Part shown: piece by piece, positions 35,754 through 44,124 of the stretch
Layout: each line of letters starts with the position of its first letter
Numbering within the stretch: the stretch's first letter is position 1
From: Oceanotoga teriensis
GTDB taxonomy: Bacteria > Thermotogota > Thermotogae > Petrotogales > Petrotogaceae
Length of the DNA stretch: 64,000 nt
Assembly: GCF_003148465.1 (NCBI RefSeq)
Contig: NZ_QGGI01000013.1
Coordinates: 1 to 64,000, forward strand
Direction of reading: 5' to 3'
Notes under the pieces: generated by a model
The model's input: the letters and a program-made list of their open reading frames with translations, nothing else
Databases searched by the model: none
What the model was told of the DNA's origin: nothing
Program-made: the position numbers and the translations under genes

Positions 35754-36443
35754 ATGGAAGATAGTTTTAGTATTGAAAATTTTGTAGGTATTTTAAAAAA
35801 TAAAAAAAAGGATGAAGCTATACTTTATTGTATAGAATATTTAAAGTCTTTTCCTAACATTAATCCTTTAAATGTTTATGAGAAATTTATACTTCCTTTT
35901 TTAAGTAATTATCAATGTTTTTATGAAGAAGAGTTTTGTGTTTGGGAAGAGCATTTTATTAGTTCTACTTTTAATTCTATCATAGGGTCTGTTTATCCTT
36001 ATCTAATAAGTTATAGAAAAGTTTTATTAGATAAAAATGAAGTGACTTTGAAAAATAAAACGATTTTATTTGCTTGTCCAAGTGAAGAATATCATGAGTT
36101 AGGGATTAAAATTGTTAGTGATTATTTTTATATGGAAGGATTTAATGTTTATTATTTGGGTGCGAATACTCCACAAGAAGAAATTTTTAGAGGGGCTAAA
36201 ATTTTAAATGTAGATTTTATAGCTCTTAGTGTTAGTAATCCGTATAATATTTTAACTTTGAAAAGAACTATAAAATATTTAAAAAGAAATATTAATGAAA
36301 TGAATTTGAATATGAAAATAATAGTTGGTGGAGGAGCTTTTAAGAATAATAAAACTCTTGTTGATGAAGTTGATGCAGATTTTTTTGTAGATGATATATC
36401 AAATATTAATGAATTTTCTGATAGAATGTTTAAGGAGGGGTGA
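35754..36443 (+). CDS. Cobalamin (B12)-binding domain protein
   Basis: A 229-residue two-domain protein like the B12 module of methionine synthase or CarH without the DNA-binding head. The helical cap (about residues 35-95) includes VWEEHFISSTFN. The Rossmann part contains CPSEEYHELGIKIVSDYF, an E-x-H-x2-G variant of the D-x-H-x2-G cobalt-ligand motif, then YYLGANTPQEEI, and ends with VGGGAF. It may be a light or cobalamin sensor or a corrinoid carrier. It is directly followed (1 bp) by ABC transporter genes, so it may sense or serve what that exporter handles. GGGGGGATC precedes the ATG. Confidence 0.82.
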   Translation: MEDSFSIENFVGILKNKKKDEAILYCIEYLKSFPNINPLNVYEKFILPFLSNYQCFYEEEFCVWEEHFISSTFNSIIGSVYPYLISYRKVLLDKNEVTLKNKTILFACPSEEYHELGIKIVSDYFYMEGFNVYYLGANTPQEEIFRGAKILNVDFIALSVSNPYNILTLKRTIKYLKRNINEMNLNMKIIVGGGAFKNNKTLVDEVDADFFVDDISNINEFSDRMFKEG

Positions 36444-36444
36444 T

Positions 36445-37596
36445 ATGAGACTTTCTTTTGATATTGCATGGAGATTTTTGAAAAAAAGTGGAGGACAAAC
36501 TTTTTTAATAGTAGCTGGAATTTCTATTGGTGTTGCTATACAAATATTTATTGGACTGCTAATACAAAGTTTACAGATTAATTTGATAGAAGATCTTATA
36601 GGAAATTCACCTCATATTATTTTAAAGGCAAAAGATAATTATATTAAAGATTATAAAAATATTATTGAAGAATTTAGAATTTATGATGATATTACTTTTA
36701 TTAATGAGAGTAATGTAGAACCTTTAACATTGGTTGTAAATGATGAAAATTTTAATATGATAATGAAAGGAATAAATTTTGAAGAAGGTTATGAAATTTA
36801 TGATTTAAAGGAAAAAATAGATACTGATTTGAATGAAGAAGGTATATATTTGGGAGCAAATTTTAAAGATGATTATGGTTTAAAAGTTGGAGATGATGTA
36901 GAGTTTTTTGTAGTTAAATTTAGAAAATTATTTAAAGCTAAAATTGTTGGTTTTTTTGATTTTGATAATTCTAATTTAAATAGTTCTTGGATGATCGCAT
37001 CAAATAAATATATGAGTAGTTTATTTGATTATGATAATAATTTTTCTATAATAGAAATGCAAATTGATAAGCCTCTTGATGTTGAATTGATCTATAATTC
37101 ATTGATTAATGATAATAATATAAATTATTCTGATTTAGAATTAACTAATTGGAAATTAGAAAATGAAAGTTTTGTTGGAGGTCTTAATGGCCAAAGCGCT
37201 TCAAGTTTGATTATACAAATTTTTGTAATTGTTTCTGTAGCTTTAGCTATTTCAAGTGTTTTGACTATAAGCGTGTTGCAAAAATCTAAAGAAATAGGTA
37301 TTTTAAAGGCAATGGGTATAAACAATAACAGTGCAAGTTTTATTTTTATTTATCAAGGATTTCTTTTAGGGGTTATAGGAGCTATAGTAGGATTAATTTT
37401 TGCTTTCTTACTTTTATGGATGTTTTCAACTTTTGCTATTAATTCTGATGGAAGTCCCGTAGTTAAAATAACTATTAATTATTTTTATATTTCTTTATCT
37501 GTTTTAATTGCAATTTTTTCATCTACAATTGCCTCAGTAATTGCAGCAAGAAAATCTTCAAAATTAAGTCCAATTGAGGTGATAAAGAATGGATAA
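36445..37596 (+). CDS. ABC transporter permease, MacB/LolC (FtsX-like) family
   Basis: A 383-residue inner-membrane permease with one N-terminal helix (about residues 20-42), a large extracytoplasmic domain (MacB-PCD, residues 45-235) and three C-terminal helices in the FtsX domain (IQIFVIVSVALAISSVLTISVL onward, with KEIGILKAMG). This is the type VII mechanotransmission ABC architecture used for lipoprotein release, lipid or peptide export. I start at ATG 36445, after AGGAGGGG; the frame extends back into the B12-binding gene. It overlaps the ATPase gene by 8 bp. Confidence 0.88.
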   Translation: MRLSFDIAWRFLKKSGGQTFLIVAGISIGVAIQIFIGLLIQSLQINLIEDLIGNSPHIILKAKDNYIKDYKNIIEEFRIYDDITFINESNVEPLTLVVNDENFNMIMKGINFEEGYEIYDLKEKIDTDLNEEGIYLGANFKDDYGLKVGDDVEFFVVKFRKLFKAKIVGFFDFDNSNLNSSWMIASNKYMSSLFDYDNNFSIIEMQIDKPLDVELIYNSLINDNNINYSDLELTNWKLENESFVGGLNGQSASSLIIQIFVIVSVALAISSVLTISVLQKSKEIGILKAMGINNNSASFIFIYQGFLLGVIGAIVGLIFAFLLLWMFSTFAINSDGSPVVKITINYFYISLSVLIAIFSSTIASVIAARKSSKLSPIEVIKNG

Positions 37597-38278
37597 TGTA
37601 ATAATTTTAAGTAAAATAAATAAAGAATATGGATCAAAAATTAAAACTAAGGTATTATATGATATAGATCTTGAAATAGAAGAAAAAAGTTTTAATTCTA
37701 TTGTTGGACAATCGGGGTCTGGAAAATCAACATTATTGAATATAATGGGAACGCTTGATAACCCTACATCAGGGGATGTTATTATAAATGGAAATAATGT
37801 CAAAGACTTTGGTAAAAAAGATTTGTCTATATTGAGAAATAGAAATATTGGTTTTATATTTCAATTTCATTATCTTATAAATGAATTTACAGTGCTTGAA
37901 AATATTTTGATCCCTTATAGGATGTATAATAGAAAAATAGATGATATAATAATAAACAAGGCTTATGAGTTGATGGATTATGTTGGCATTTATAAGTATA
38001 AAAATAATTATGCAAATCAAATTTCAGGTGGTCAACAACAAAGAACAGCAATAGCGAGATCTTTAATTAATTCTCCTGAAATTGTTCTTGCAGATGAACC
38101 AACGGGAAATTTAGATTCTGTTACTACTGAAGAAGTTTATAAACTTTTTAGAACTATATATAATGATTTTGGAACTTCTTTTGTTATAATAACTCATGAT
38201 AAAAAAGTTGCAGAGAGAACAGATAGAATTATAGAAATTACAGATGGGAAAATTTCTTCTGATATCAAAATTATATAA
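37589..38278 (+). CDS. ABC transporter ATP-binding protein, LolD/MacB-like
   Basis: ATPase partner of the upstream permease. Walker A is GQSGSGKSTL (about residues 38-47), the signature ISGGQQQR, Walker B IVLADEPTGNLD and H-loop ITHDKKVAER. The 229-residue length and FQFHYLINEFTVLENIL segment are typical of the LolD/MacB group. Last gene of the three-gene unit with the B12-binding protein, closed by a terminator. Confidence 0.92.
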   Translation: MDNVIILSKINKEYGSKIKTKVLYDIDLEIEEKSFNSIVGQSGSGKSTLLNIMGTLDNPTSGDVIINGNNVKDFGKKDLSILRNRNIGFIFQFHYLINEFTVLENILIPYRMYNRKIDDIIINKAYELMDYVGIYKYKNNYANQISGGQQQRTAIARSLINSPEIVLADEPTGNLDSVTTEEVYKLFRTIYNDFGTSFVIITHDKKVAERTDRIIEITDGKISSDIKII

Positions 38279-38292
38279 TGTATATTTTTTAT

Positions 38293-38332
38293 ACAAAGTA
38301 TATCTTTTTATATAAAGATATACTTTGTTTTT
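38293..38332 (+). terminator. Terminator of the B12-ABC operon
   Basis: A perfect 15-bp stem (ACAAAGTATATCTTT, 38293-38307; complement 38314-38328), 6-nt loop and T-run. Confidence 0.88.
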
Positions 38333-38668
38333 AATGTATAAATAGAAAAAATAATATATATCATATATATATTGTAAATTAAATAAAAAATAAAATTTTG
38401 ATTATATAAAATAATTTATCATAAGCGAACCATCTATTCAAACTAATTTCTTAAGATTCCAGTCGGAAAACCTAAGTTTTCCGACAAAGATTTATAGATT
38501 TTATGAAATTTTTTTAATTTTATAAAAATAACCTCCCTTTATATTGCTTTTAGAAAGCTTTTTTTGGTAAAATATGTATAATCTATTTAAAAAGAGGGTG
38601 TTTTTGATTTAAAAGCATTTTAAGGCGTTGTTTTGGTTTTTAAAGATTTTATTATATTGATCAATATT
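38333..38668. other. Gene-free region with two hairpins
   Basis: Between the ABC operon terminator and the TetR operator there is no credible gene. It holds a GC-rich 10-bp hairpin GTCGGAAAAC/GTTTTCCGAC (38462-38485), a CCTCCC motif (38532-38537) and a terminator-like GCTTT-TAG-AAAGC followed by seven T (38546-38565). An extended -10 TGG-TAAAAT (38565-38573) and TATAAT (38577-38582) may start the tetR transcript. The first part could encode a small RNA on the + strand. Confidence 0.4.
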
Positions 38669-38700
38669 TATGTATTGTATAGTTTTTTGTACAATACATA
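38669..38700. promoter_or_regulatory. Inverted repeat before the TetR gene (candidate auto-operator)
   Basis: TATGTATTGTA (38669-38679) and TACAATACATA (38690-38700) are perfect 11-bp arms separated by 10 bp. The repeat ends four bases before the tetR Shine-Dalgarno site. As DNA it is a likely TetR-dimer operator; as RNA it would be a hairpin near the ribosome-binding site. Confidence 0.6.
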
Positions 38701-38715
38701 ATTGGAGGTTTTTTG

Positions 38716-39300
38716 ATGAAAAAACATTATTCAAAAAAAAGTACTGAAAAAAAAATAGAAAAATTGTATAATTTTTCTAGATCAGAATTAATTGAAAATG
38801 GAATTCAAAAATATAATTTTGAAAAGGTCATAAAATATGCCGGACTAAGTAAAGCAACTGTTTATAAAAAATTTAAAAATAGAAAAAATTTTATAATAGA
38901 AACTATAAAATTTTTGATTGATGATTACATAGAACCTTTTAAAAAATTATTAGACGATGTTGAGTCTTTTGATGAAGTTTTTGATTTTCTTTATGGTTTA
39001 AATATAGATTTTAAAGAAATTTTAGATATTTATCCTATTGAAGATCTTTTTTCTGATTTTGAAATTTTAGATTTTATAAACAATTATTATTATGAAAAAT
39101 TTGGTATTATTATTAAAAATAAAATTGAAGAATTTAAAATTAAAGGTGAAATTCGTAATGATATAAAAACAGATTTTATTTTTGAATATATTACTTCTGT
39201 TACAAAAAGTATTGGAAATCTTTTGTCTAAATATGAGTATAAAGAAGTTATTGAAAGTTTTTCTATTTTAATAAATTCTTCTTTAAAAAATGATTTTTAA
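38716..39300 (+). CDS. TetR/AcrR-family transcriptional regulator
   Basis: A 194-residue repressor-type protein. The N-terminal helix-turn-helix (about residues 10-55) shows SRSELIENGIQKYNFEKV and IKYAGLSKATVYKKFKNRKNF, the TetR recognition helix 'G.s..t.Y..F..K..l'. The C-terminal ligand domain is acidic and not assignable. The ATG at 38716 is seven bases after GGAGG; a TTG one codon earlier is possible. It likely controls its own promoter and the following methyltransferase and carboxypeptidase genes (22-bp gap). Confidence 0.85.
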   Translation: MKKHYSKKSTEKKIEKLYNFSRSELIENGIQKYNFEKVIKYAGLSKATVYKKFKNRKNFIIETIKFLIDDYIEPFKKLLDDVESFDEVFDFLYGLNIDFKEILDIYPIEDLFSDFEILDFINNYYYEKFGIIIKNKIEEFKIKGEIRNDIKTDFIFEYITSVTKSIGNLLSKYEYKEVIESFSILINSSLKNDF

Positions 39301-39322
39301 TTTATAAGGATGTGATTTTTGA

Positions 39323-40432
39323 ATGAAATTAGTGGCCTTGTTTAATGCGGGTTTAGAAAAATTAGTTAAAAATGAATTGAAGAGTAATGGTATCAATTCT
39401 ATGGAAAATTCAAGAGGTATGATTTTTTTTGACGGTGATTTAGATTTAATTTATAAACTAAATTTGAATTCAAGATTAATAGAAAAAATTTTAATATGTG
39501 TTGGAGAGTTTAAAGCAGAGACTTATGATGAACTTTTTGATAATATATATTCTTTAAATTGGTATGATTTTATAAAAAAAGATGATGGTGTTATTATTAA
39601 CAAAATTTCATCTAAAAGATCTAAATTATTCTCTGAAAAAACTATTCAATCTATAGTTCAAAAGGCTATTTATAAAAAACTTATGGATAAATACTCTTTA
39701 AATTATATACAAGAAAATAGTAAAATAAATATTAGAATTTATTCTTTTAAAGATAACTTTATGATTTTACTTGATACAACAGGTATACCTTTAAGTAAAA
39801 GAGGTTATAGAAAGTTAATTTCTCAAGCTCCATTGAAAGAAACTTTAGCTGCTTCTTTATTATTTTTTTCTCATTGGAAAAGGAAATATCCATTATATGA
39901 TCCGTTTTGTGGCAGTGGAACTATACCAATTGAAGCTGCTTCTTATGCTTTTAATATTCCTCCAGGAATAAATAGAAATTTTGATTTTTCTTTATTAAAA
40001 AATTTTGATGTAGATCTTTTTAATATCATAAAAAAAGATCTTAAAGGTAAAATAAATACTTCTTATGAAATAAATATTTTTGGAAGTGATAAAGAACAGC
40101 ATATGATTGAAACTTCTTTTAAAAATTCTGAATATTATGAAATAAATGATAAAATTAATTTCTATAAATGTTCAATGGAAGAAATCAGAAATAAAGGATT
40201 TGATTTTGGTTATGTTATTTCTAATCCTCCTTATGGTGAAAGATATAGAGATTCTAATTATGCAATAAAGATATATGAACAAATGAGATTTTTTCATAAG
40301 GAATTTAAAAATTGGAATTATTGTTTTATAACTTCTAGAGATGATTTTGAAAAACACTTTAATTTGAAAGCTACTTTTAAAAAAGGAATTTCAAATGGTA
40401 AAATGAATAACATTATTTATTATTTTAAATAA
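39323..40432 (+). CDS. THUMP-domain class I RNA methyltransferase (RlmL/YpsC-like)
   Basis: Probable 23S rRNA guanine-N2 methyltransferase. The N-terminal THUMP region (about residues 1-160) has KLVALFNAGLEKLVKNEL and IIINKISSKRSKLF; the C-terminal UPF0020 domain has DPFCGSGTIPIEAASYA (SAM site) and the NPPY motif VISNPPYGERY. The 369-residue length fits the bacterial YpsC/RlmL N-half group; it lacks the second RlmK domain of the E. coli fusion. Between tetR and the carboxypeptidase gene in one unit. Confidence 0.88.
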   Translation: MKLVALFNAGLEKLVKNELKSNGINSMENSRGMIFFDGDLDLIYKLNLNSRLIEKILICVGEFKAETYDELFDNIYSLNWYDFIKKDDGVIINKISSKRSKLFSEKTIQSIVQKAIYKKLMDKYSLNYIQENSKINIRIYSFKDNFMILLDTTGIPLSKRGYRKLISQAPLKETLAASLLFFSHWKRKYPLYDPFCGSGTIPIEAASYAFNIPPGINRNFDFSLLKNFDVDLFNIIKKDLKGKINTSYEINIFGSDKEQHMIETSFKNSEYYEINDKINFYKCSMEEIRNKGFDFGYVISNPPYGERYRDSNYAIKIYEQMRFFHKEFKNWNYCFITSRDDFEKHFNLKATFKKGISNGKMNNIIYYFK

Positions 40433-40449
40433 TGATGGGAGTGATTTTT

Positions 40450-41769
40450 GTGAAATATTTTAAAAAAATATTTTTAATTACAATCTTATTATTGATTTCT
40501 TTACAAGCTTTTTCTGCCTATATTGAAAAATATAAAAGATATGATGAATATAATGATATTTTAACAGATTCCTTAAAAAAAAATAACTATGAAGAAAATA
40601 AAAAAGAGGTTGAAAAAAAATTGGAAGATTTTGATAATAATTTGAAGGTTATTAATAATGATGATATTATAATTGATGAGATTCTTTTAAATAAGTTAAA
40701 AAATTTTGAAGGTTTTTCTTCTTTAGAAATCAGAAATATGGATAATGATATTATTTTTGGATATAATAATTATAAATATTTTATACCGGCTTCTTTAACT
40801 AAATTATTTACTTCTTACGTAACCCTTGAAAAACATTCTAAAGATTTTTATTTTAAAACTTTTTTATATTCTGATTATAATATAAGTAGTAATTTTACGG
40901 GAAATCTTTATATTAAAGGAATGGGTGATCCAGTTTTAAAACTTGAAGATGTTGAAAATATGATAAAAAGTATAAAATCAGCAGGTATTAAAAAAATTTA
41001 TGGTGATTTTATAATAGATTTTAGTTTATTTAATGATGAAGGTTTTGGAAGAGGTTGGATGTGGGATGATCCTCAACCACAAATTGCTTCTTTTAATATA
41101 CATTTAAGTTCTCACGAAGTATTTAAATATAAAACTAATATGGAAATTAAAGATTATATTTTATTTGTTATTTCTAATTTATTTGATAAATATGATATTA
41201 AATTTTATGGGGAATTTAAATTTGAAAATTTTGATGAAAAAAATTTAAATATTTTATATGAAAATAATTCGGATAATCTTTTAAATATAATAAAAGAAAT
41301 GCTTGAAAAAAGTGATAATCAAATAGCTGAAATGCTTTTTAGATATAATGGAATTAATAATGGTATTTCTAATATAGAATCATCCATAAAAAATAATTCG
41401 AAGATTTTATCAAAAGTTATTGATGATGATTTTATTATTTATGATGGTTGTGGACTTTCTATGTATAATTTAGTAACTCCTAATATGGTTAATGAAATTA
41501 ATGTTTTACTTCATAAAAATTTTAAAGATGATTATTTAAAGATTCTTGCTTCTCCTTATGAGAATAGTACTATTGAAAATAGGTTTAATTATTCTATATG
41601 GGCAAAAACAGGAACTTTATATTCAGATTCTGGAATTAGTGGAATTATAAAAACAAAAAAGAATAATTATTTTTATTTTACAATGATTGAAAATAACTAT
41701 GTTTTTGATAAGTATGAAGTTAAAAAATTCGAAAATGATATTTTAAATTATATTTATAATAATTATTAA
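40450..41769 (+). CDS. dacB: D-alanyl-D-alanine carboxypeptidase / endopeptidase (PBP4, S13)
   Basis: A periplasmic peptidoglycan peptidase. The N-terminal hydrophobic segment FLITILLLISLQAFSA is a signal peptide or anchor. The active-site motifs are S115-L-T-K118 (PASLTKL), S288-D-N290 and K386-T-G388 (WAKTGTL). The 439-residue length is typical. GTG at 40450 is preferred because GGGAGTGA precedes it; the ATG at 40432 lacks a site and overlaps the upstream stop. Last gene of the tetR unit, with its stop codon in a terminator. Confidence 0.88.
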   Translation: MKYFKKIFLITILLLISLQAFSAYIEKYKRYDEYNDILTDSLKKNNYEENKKEVEKKLEDFDNNLKVINNDDIIIDEILLNKLKNFEGFSSLEIRNMDNDIIFGYNNYKYFIPASLTKLFTSYVTLEKHSKDFYFKTFLYSDYNISSNFTGNLYIKGMGDPVLKLEDVENMIKSIKSAGIKKIYGDFIIDFSLFNDEGFGRGWMWDDPQPQIASFNIHLSSHEVFKYKTNMEIKDYILFVISNLFDKYDIKFYGEFKFENFDEKNLNILYENNSDNLLNIIKEMLEKSDNQIAEMLFRYNGINNGISNIESSIKNNSKILSKVIDDDFIIYDGCGLSMYNLVTPNMVNEINVLLHKNFKDDYLKILASPYENSTIENRFNYSIWAKTGTLYSDSGISGIIKTKKNNYFYFTMIENNYVFDKYEVKKFENDILNYIYNNY

Positions 41770-41799
41770 AAAAGAAGAGACTAAAGTCTCTTCTTTTTT
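41768..41799. terminator. Bidirectional terminator
   Basis: Perfect 15-bp stem AAAAAAGAAGAGACT (41768-41782; complement 41785-41799) with a 2-nt formal loop, shared by the convergent dacB and phosphofructokinase genes. Confidence 0.88.
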
Positions 41800-43003
41800 A
41801 GAGTTTGTAATATAAAGGAATACCATTTTTATATTCCGGATAACTTTCACCTTTTATTAAAGGTTTTGCATATTCTATAAATTTTTCATTTACATCCATA
41901 CCATCTTCTGTTATATATTCATCAGGTATAAATTTAGTTTGATTTGCTATCATATTTAGATCTATGTAATCGAAAGTTATTTCATATGGTTTATTTGAAA
42001 TTCTTTTAAAGGTTACCATTTTTCCATTAATGCCTTTTAAAGCATATTCTACCGCGTATTCTCCAGCTTTTATAGCTTCTTTTACATCGCATAAACTTGA
42101 TATATGTCTTCCAGATCTTTGAAGATAATCAGGTATTGCAACATGAGATTTTTCACCTAATTCTTTCATTAGTATTGTAGATAATGTCTTTCCTACAAAG
42201 CCTAATTGAGTATTTCCAAAATTATCATTATAACCTAAATCAGATAAAAAATTGTTTTGTTCATCTTTAATTCCTTCTGAAACAGCTATACTACAATAAC
42301 CATATTCAGATAATGTTTTTTTTACTTTCATTAAAAATCTTTCTTTGTTAAAGGCTCTTTCAGGTATAAGGATTATATGAGGACCAAAATCGGAATTTAA
42401 TCTTGCTAAAGCTGTGGAAGCTGTTAACCATCCCGCATGTCTACCCATTGTTTCTAAAATGAAAATTCTTGTTGAATCATAACACATACTTTTTACATCG
42501 ATACTGCCTTCTAATGCAGATATTGCTAAGTATTTTGCAGTGGACCCATAACCTGGTGTGTGATCAGTAAAACACAGGTCATTATCTATGGTTTTAGGTA
42601 TTCCAATAACTTTTAAATCGAATTTTATTTTTTTTGAATATTCATATATTAAATTAGCTGTATCCATTGAATCATTTCCGCCATTATAGAAAAAATATCT
42701 TATGTTATTTTTTTTGAAAGTATCAAAAATTTTTTTTAAATATCCTTCATCATTTAAAGATAATTTTTTTCTACAAGAACCAAAAGCACTTGATGGAGTA
42801 AACTCTAAAAGATTTATTTTATCAATATCTTGAGAGTTTAATATTATTAGATTATTTTCAGCTATACCATTAATACCATTAATACCTATGAATAAATTTT
42901 CAATAGTATCTTTATTATCAATTATCTTTCTATAAACGCCTAAAGCAGAAGCATTTATTACACTGGTTACACCACCAGACTGAGCATAAACTGCATTTAC
43001 CAT
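41798..43003 (-). CDS. pfp: Diphosphate-dependent 6-phosphofructokinase
   Basis: Phosphorylates fructose-6-phosphate, probably using pyrophosphate. The phosphoryl-donor loop is YNGGNDSMDTA (GGND instead of the ATP-type GGDG), and the catalytic loop PKTIDNDL has the lysine typical of PPi enzymes where ATP enzymes have glycine. Other motifs: ETMGRHAGWLTAS and LGYLQRSGRHISS-like DYLQRSGRHIS. I start at ATG 43003 after GGAGG; the longer frame begins inside that site. Two genes upstream is none; cas6 ends 21 bp before it and may be co-transcribed. Confidence 0.9.
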   Translation of the reverse strand: MVNAVYAQSGGVTSVINASALGVYRKIIDNKDTIENLFIGINGINGIAENNLIILNSQDIDKINLLEFTPSSAFGSCRKKLSLNDEGYLKKIFDTFKKNNIRYFFYNGGNDSMDTANLIYEYSKKIKFDLKVIGIPKTIDNDLCFTDHTPGYGSTAKYLAISALEGSIDVKSMCYDSTRIFILETMGRHAGWLTASTALARLNSDFGPHIILIPERAFNKERFLMKVKKTLSEYGYCSIAVSEGIKDEQNNFLSDLGYNDNFGNTQLGFVGKTLSTILMKELGEKSHVAIPDYLQRSGRHISSLCDVKEAIKAGEYAVEYALKGINGKMVTFKRISNKPYEITFDYIDLNMIANQTKFIPDEYITEDGMDVNEKFIEYAKPLIKGESYPEYKNGIPLYYKL

Positions 43004-43024
43004 AGATTTTTCTACCTCCAATTT

Positions 43025-43813
43025 TTATAAGTAAGCTATATTTTCATCATTTAATTCTATATTATTTGTATTTTTTTCGTCTGCGGGAATTACCATTCCA
43101 AATCCTTGAGCATTTTTAGCACCTAAACCTGAATTTATTGCTAACTCAATCAGTTTTTTGTTTCCTACTAATTTAAAATAGCCTGTCCAACCTTTTATAA
43201 TAATTCCTTTATAAAATAATAATTTCTCGTTTTTTTCTGTTATTCCATAAGGTTCTATACTAAATTTTTCTTCATCAAGTTCAAGATTCATTGCATTAGC
43301 TTTTCTTTTTAAATTATCTTCTACAAGTTTTTTAAAATCTGTTGAATATGGAGAAAAATAATGAGTATATCTATTTCCGTTTGGTAGTATAATAGTAGAG
43401 TAAGTTGTTATAGGCGATAAGGTTTTAACTAATAAGGAATCTTCAAATTCGTTTACTAATATTTCTGATTTTTCTAAAATAAAGTAATTTTTTTCAATTC
43501 TAAAGGTCTCTTCTTTTTCAATTGACTCGTAAATAGCATTTAAGATCTCTCTCATTGGAGATGCAAAATAAACTACAAAAGGACCATAAAACTTCATTCT
43601 TTTATTTACTACTTTAAAAGAATCTAAAGGATAAATTCTAGAAAATGTGAATAGTTTTAATTTCTTGTTTTCTATCACAGTACCATCATCGTGATAATCT
43701 GGCATTATTTTCCCCATTAAATTGTAAAATAGACCTTGTAATGGTCGGTTATAATGCACAGGTAAATTTACTTCTTCGTTGTTTATAGGCTGAAATACTA
43801 ACTTCAAAATCAT
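43025..43813 (-). CDS. cas6: Solitary second Cas6 CRISPR endoribonuclease
   Basis: A 262-residue RAMP-fold repeat endonuclease. The N-terminus MILKLVFQPINNEEVNLPVHYNR has the Cas6 beta-1 and the following 'Q..iY' region, and the C-terminal GLGAKNAQGFGMV is the canonical Cas6 glycine-rich loop. H-Y and other candidate catalytic histidines (VHYNR, near residue 20) are present. It is unlike the adaptation-operon Cas6 (232 residues). No array or other cas gene is next to it; the next gene is PPi-phosphofructokinase. It could process arrays of another CRISPR system elsewhere. AGGGGGGT lies before the ATG. Confidence 0.88.
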   Translation of the reverse strand: MILKLVFQPINNEEVNLPVHYNRPLQGLFYNLMGKIMPDYHDDGTVIENKKLKLFTFSRIYPLDSFKVVNKRMKFYGPFVVYFASPMREILNAIYESIEKEETFRIEKNYFILEKSEILVNEFEDSLLVKTLSPITTYSTIILPNGNRYTHYFSPYSTDFKKLVEDNLKRKANAMNLELDEEKFSIEPYGITEKNEKLLFYKGIIIKGWTGYFKLVGNKKLIELAINSGLGAKNAQGFGMVIPADEKNTNNIELNDENIAYL

Positions 43814-44124
43814 AAAATACCCCCCTTACTGGATTGGTGAAACTTGTTAGCTTTGTTAATTAAAATATACTATTTATTATTCCTATGAAAATTATAACAA
43901 ATAAAAGATCAAATAAAAATATTTTTTTCTATATTTAATCTATTTGTTATATAAAACAGCATTTCTTAATAAATCCCCAATTAAAAATAAAATTAATAAA
44001 TTATATTAAAGTGCTTATATTATTTATTATAACATAAAGTTACTTATATGCAATGCAATATTAAAAGAACTGTTTATAAACAAAAAGGAGCCTTTAAAAG
44101 GGCCCCTTTTTATTTAAATTTATT
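43814..44124. other. Intergenic region upstream of solitary cas6 and after the MsmX gene
   Basis: About 310 bp with no gene. It contains the minus-strand extended -10 TGT-TATAAT (43899-43891) for cas6, implying a ~78-nt leader, and the terminator of the ATPase gene. I see no CRISPR repeat, degenerate repeat or spacer-like spacing here. Confidence 0.5.
44082..44112 (-). terminator. Terminator after the MsmX/UgpC-type ATPase gene
   Basis: On the minus strand AAAAAGGGGCCC and the complementary GGCTCCTTTTT with a short A/T loop form an imperfect hairpin ending in a U-run; it lies 13 bp after the stop codon. Confidence 0.7.

Noticed and set aside
43814-44081. Possible CRISPR array next to the solitary cas6
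   Set aside because: No repeated unit with regular spacing is present in the AT-rich intergenic sequence.
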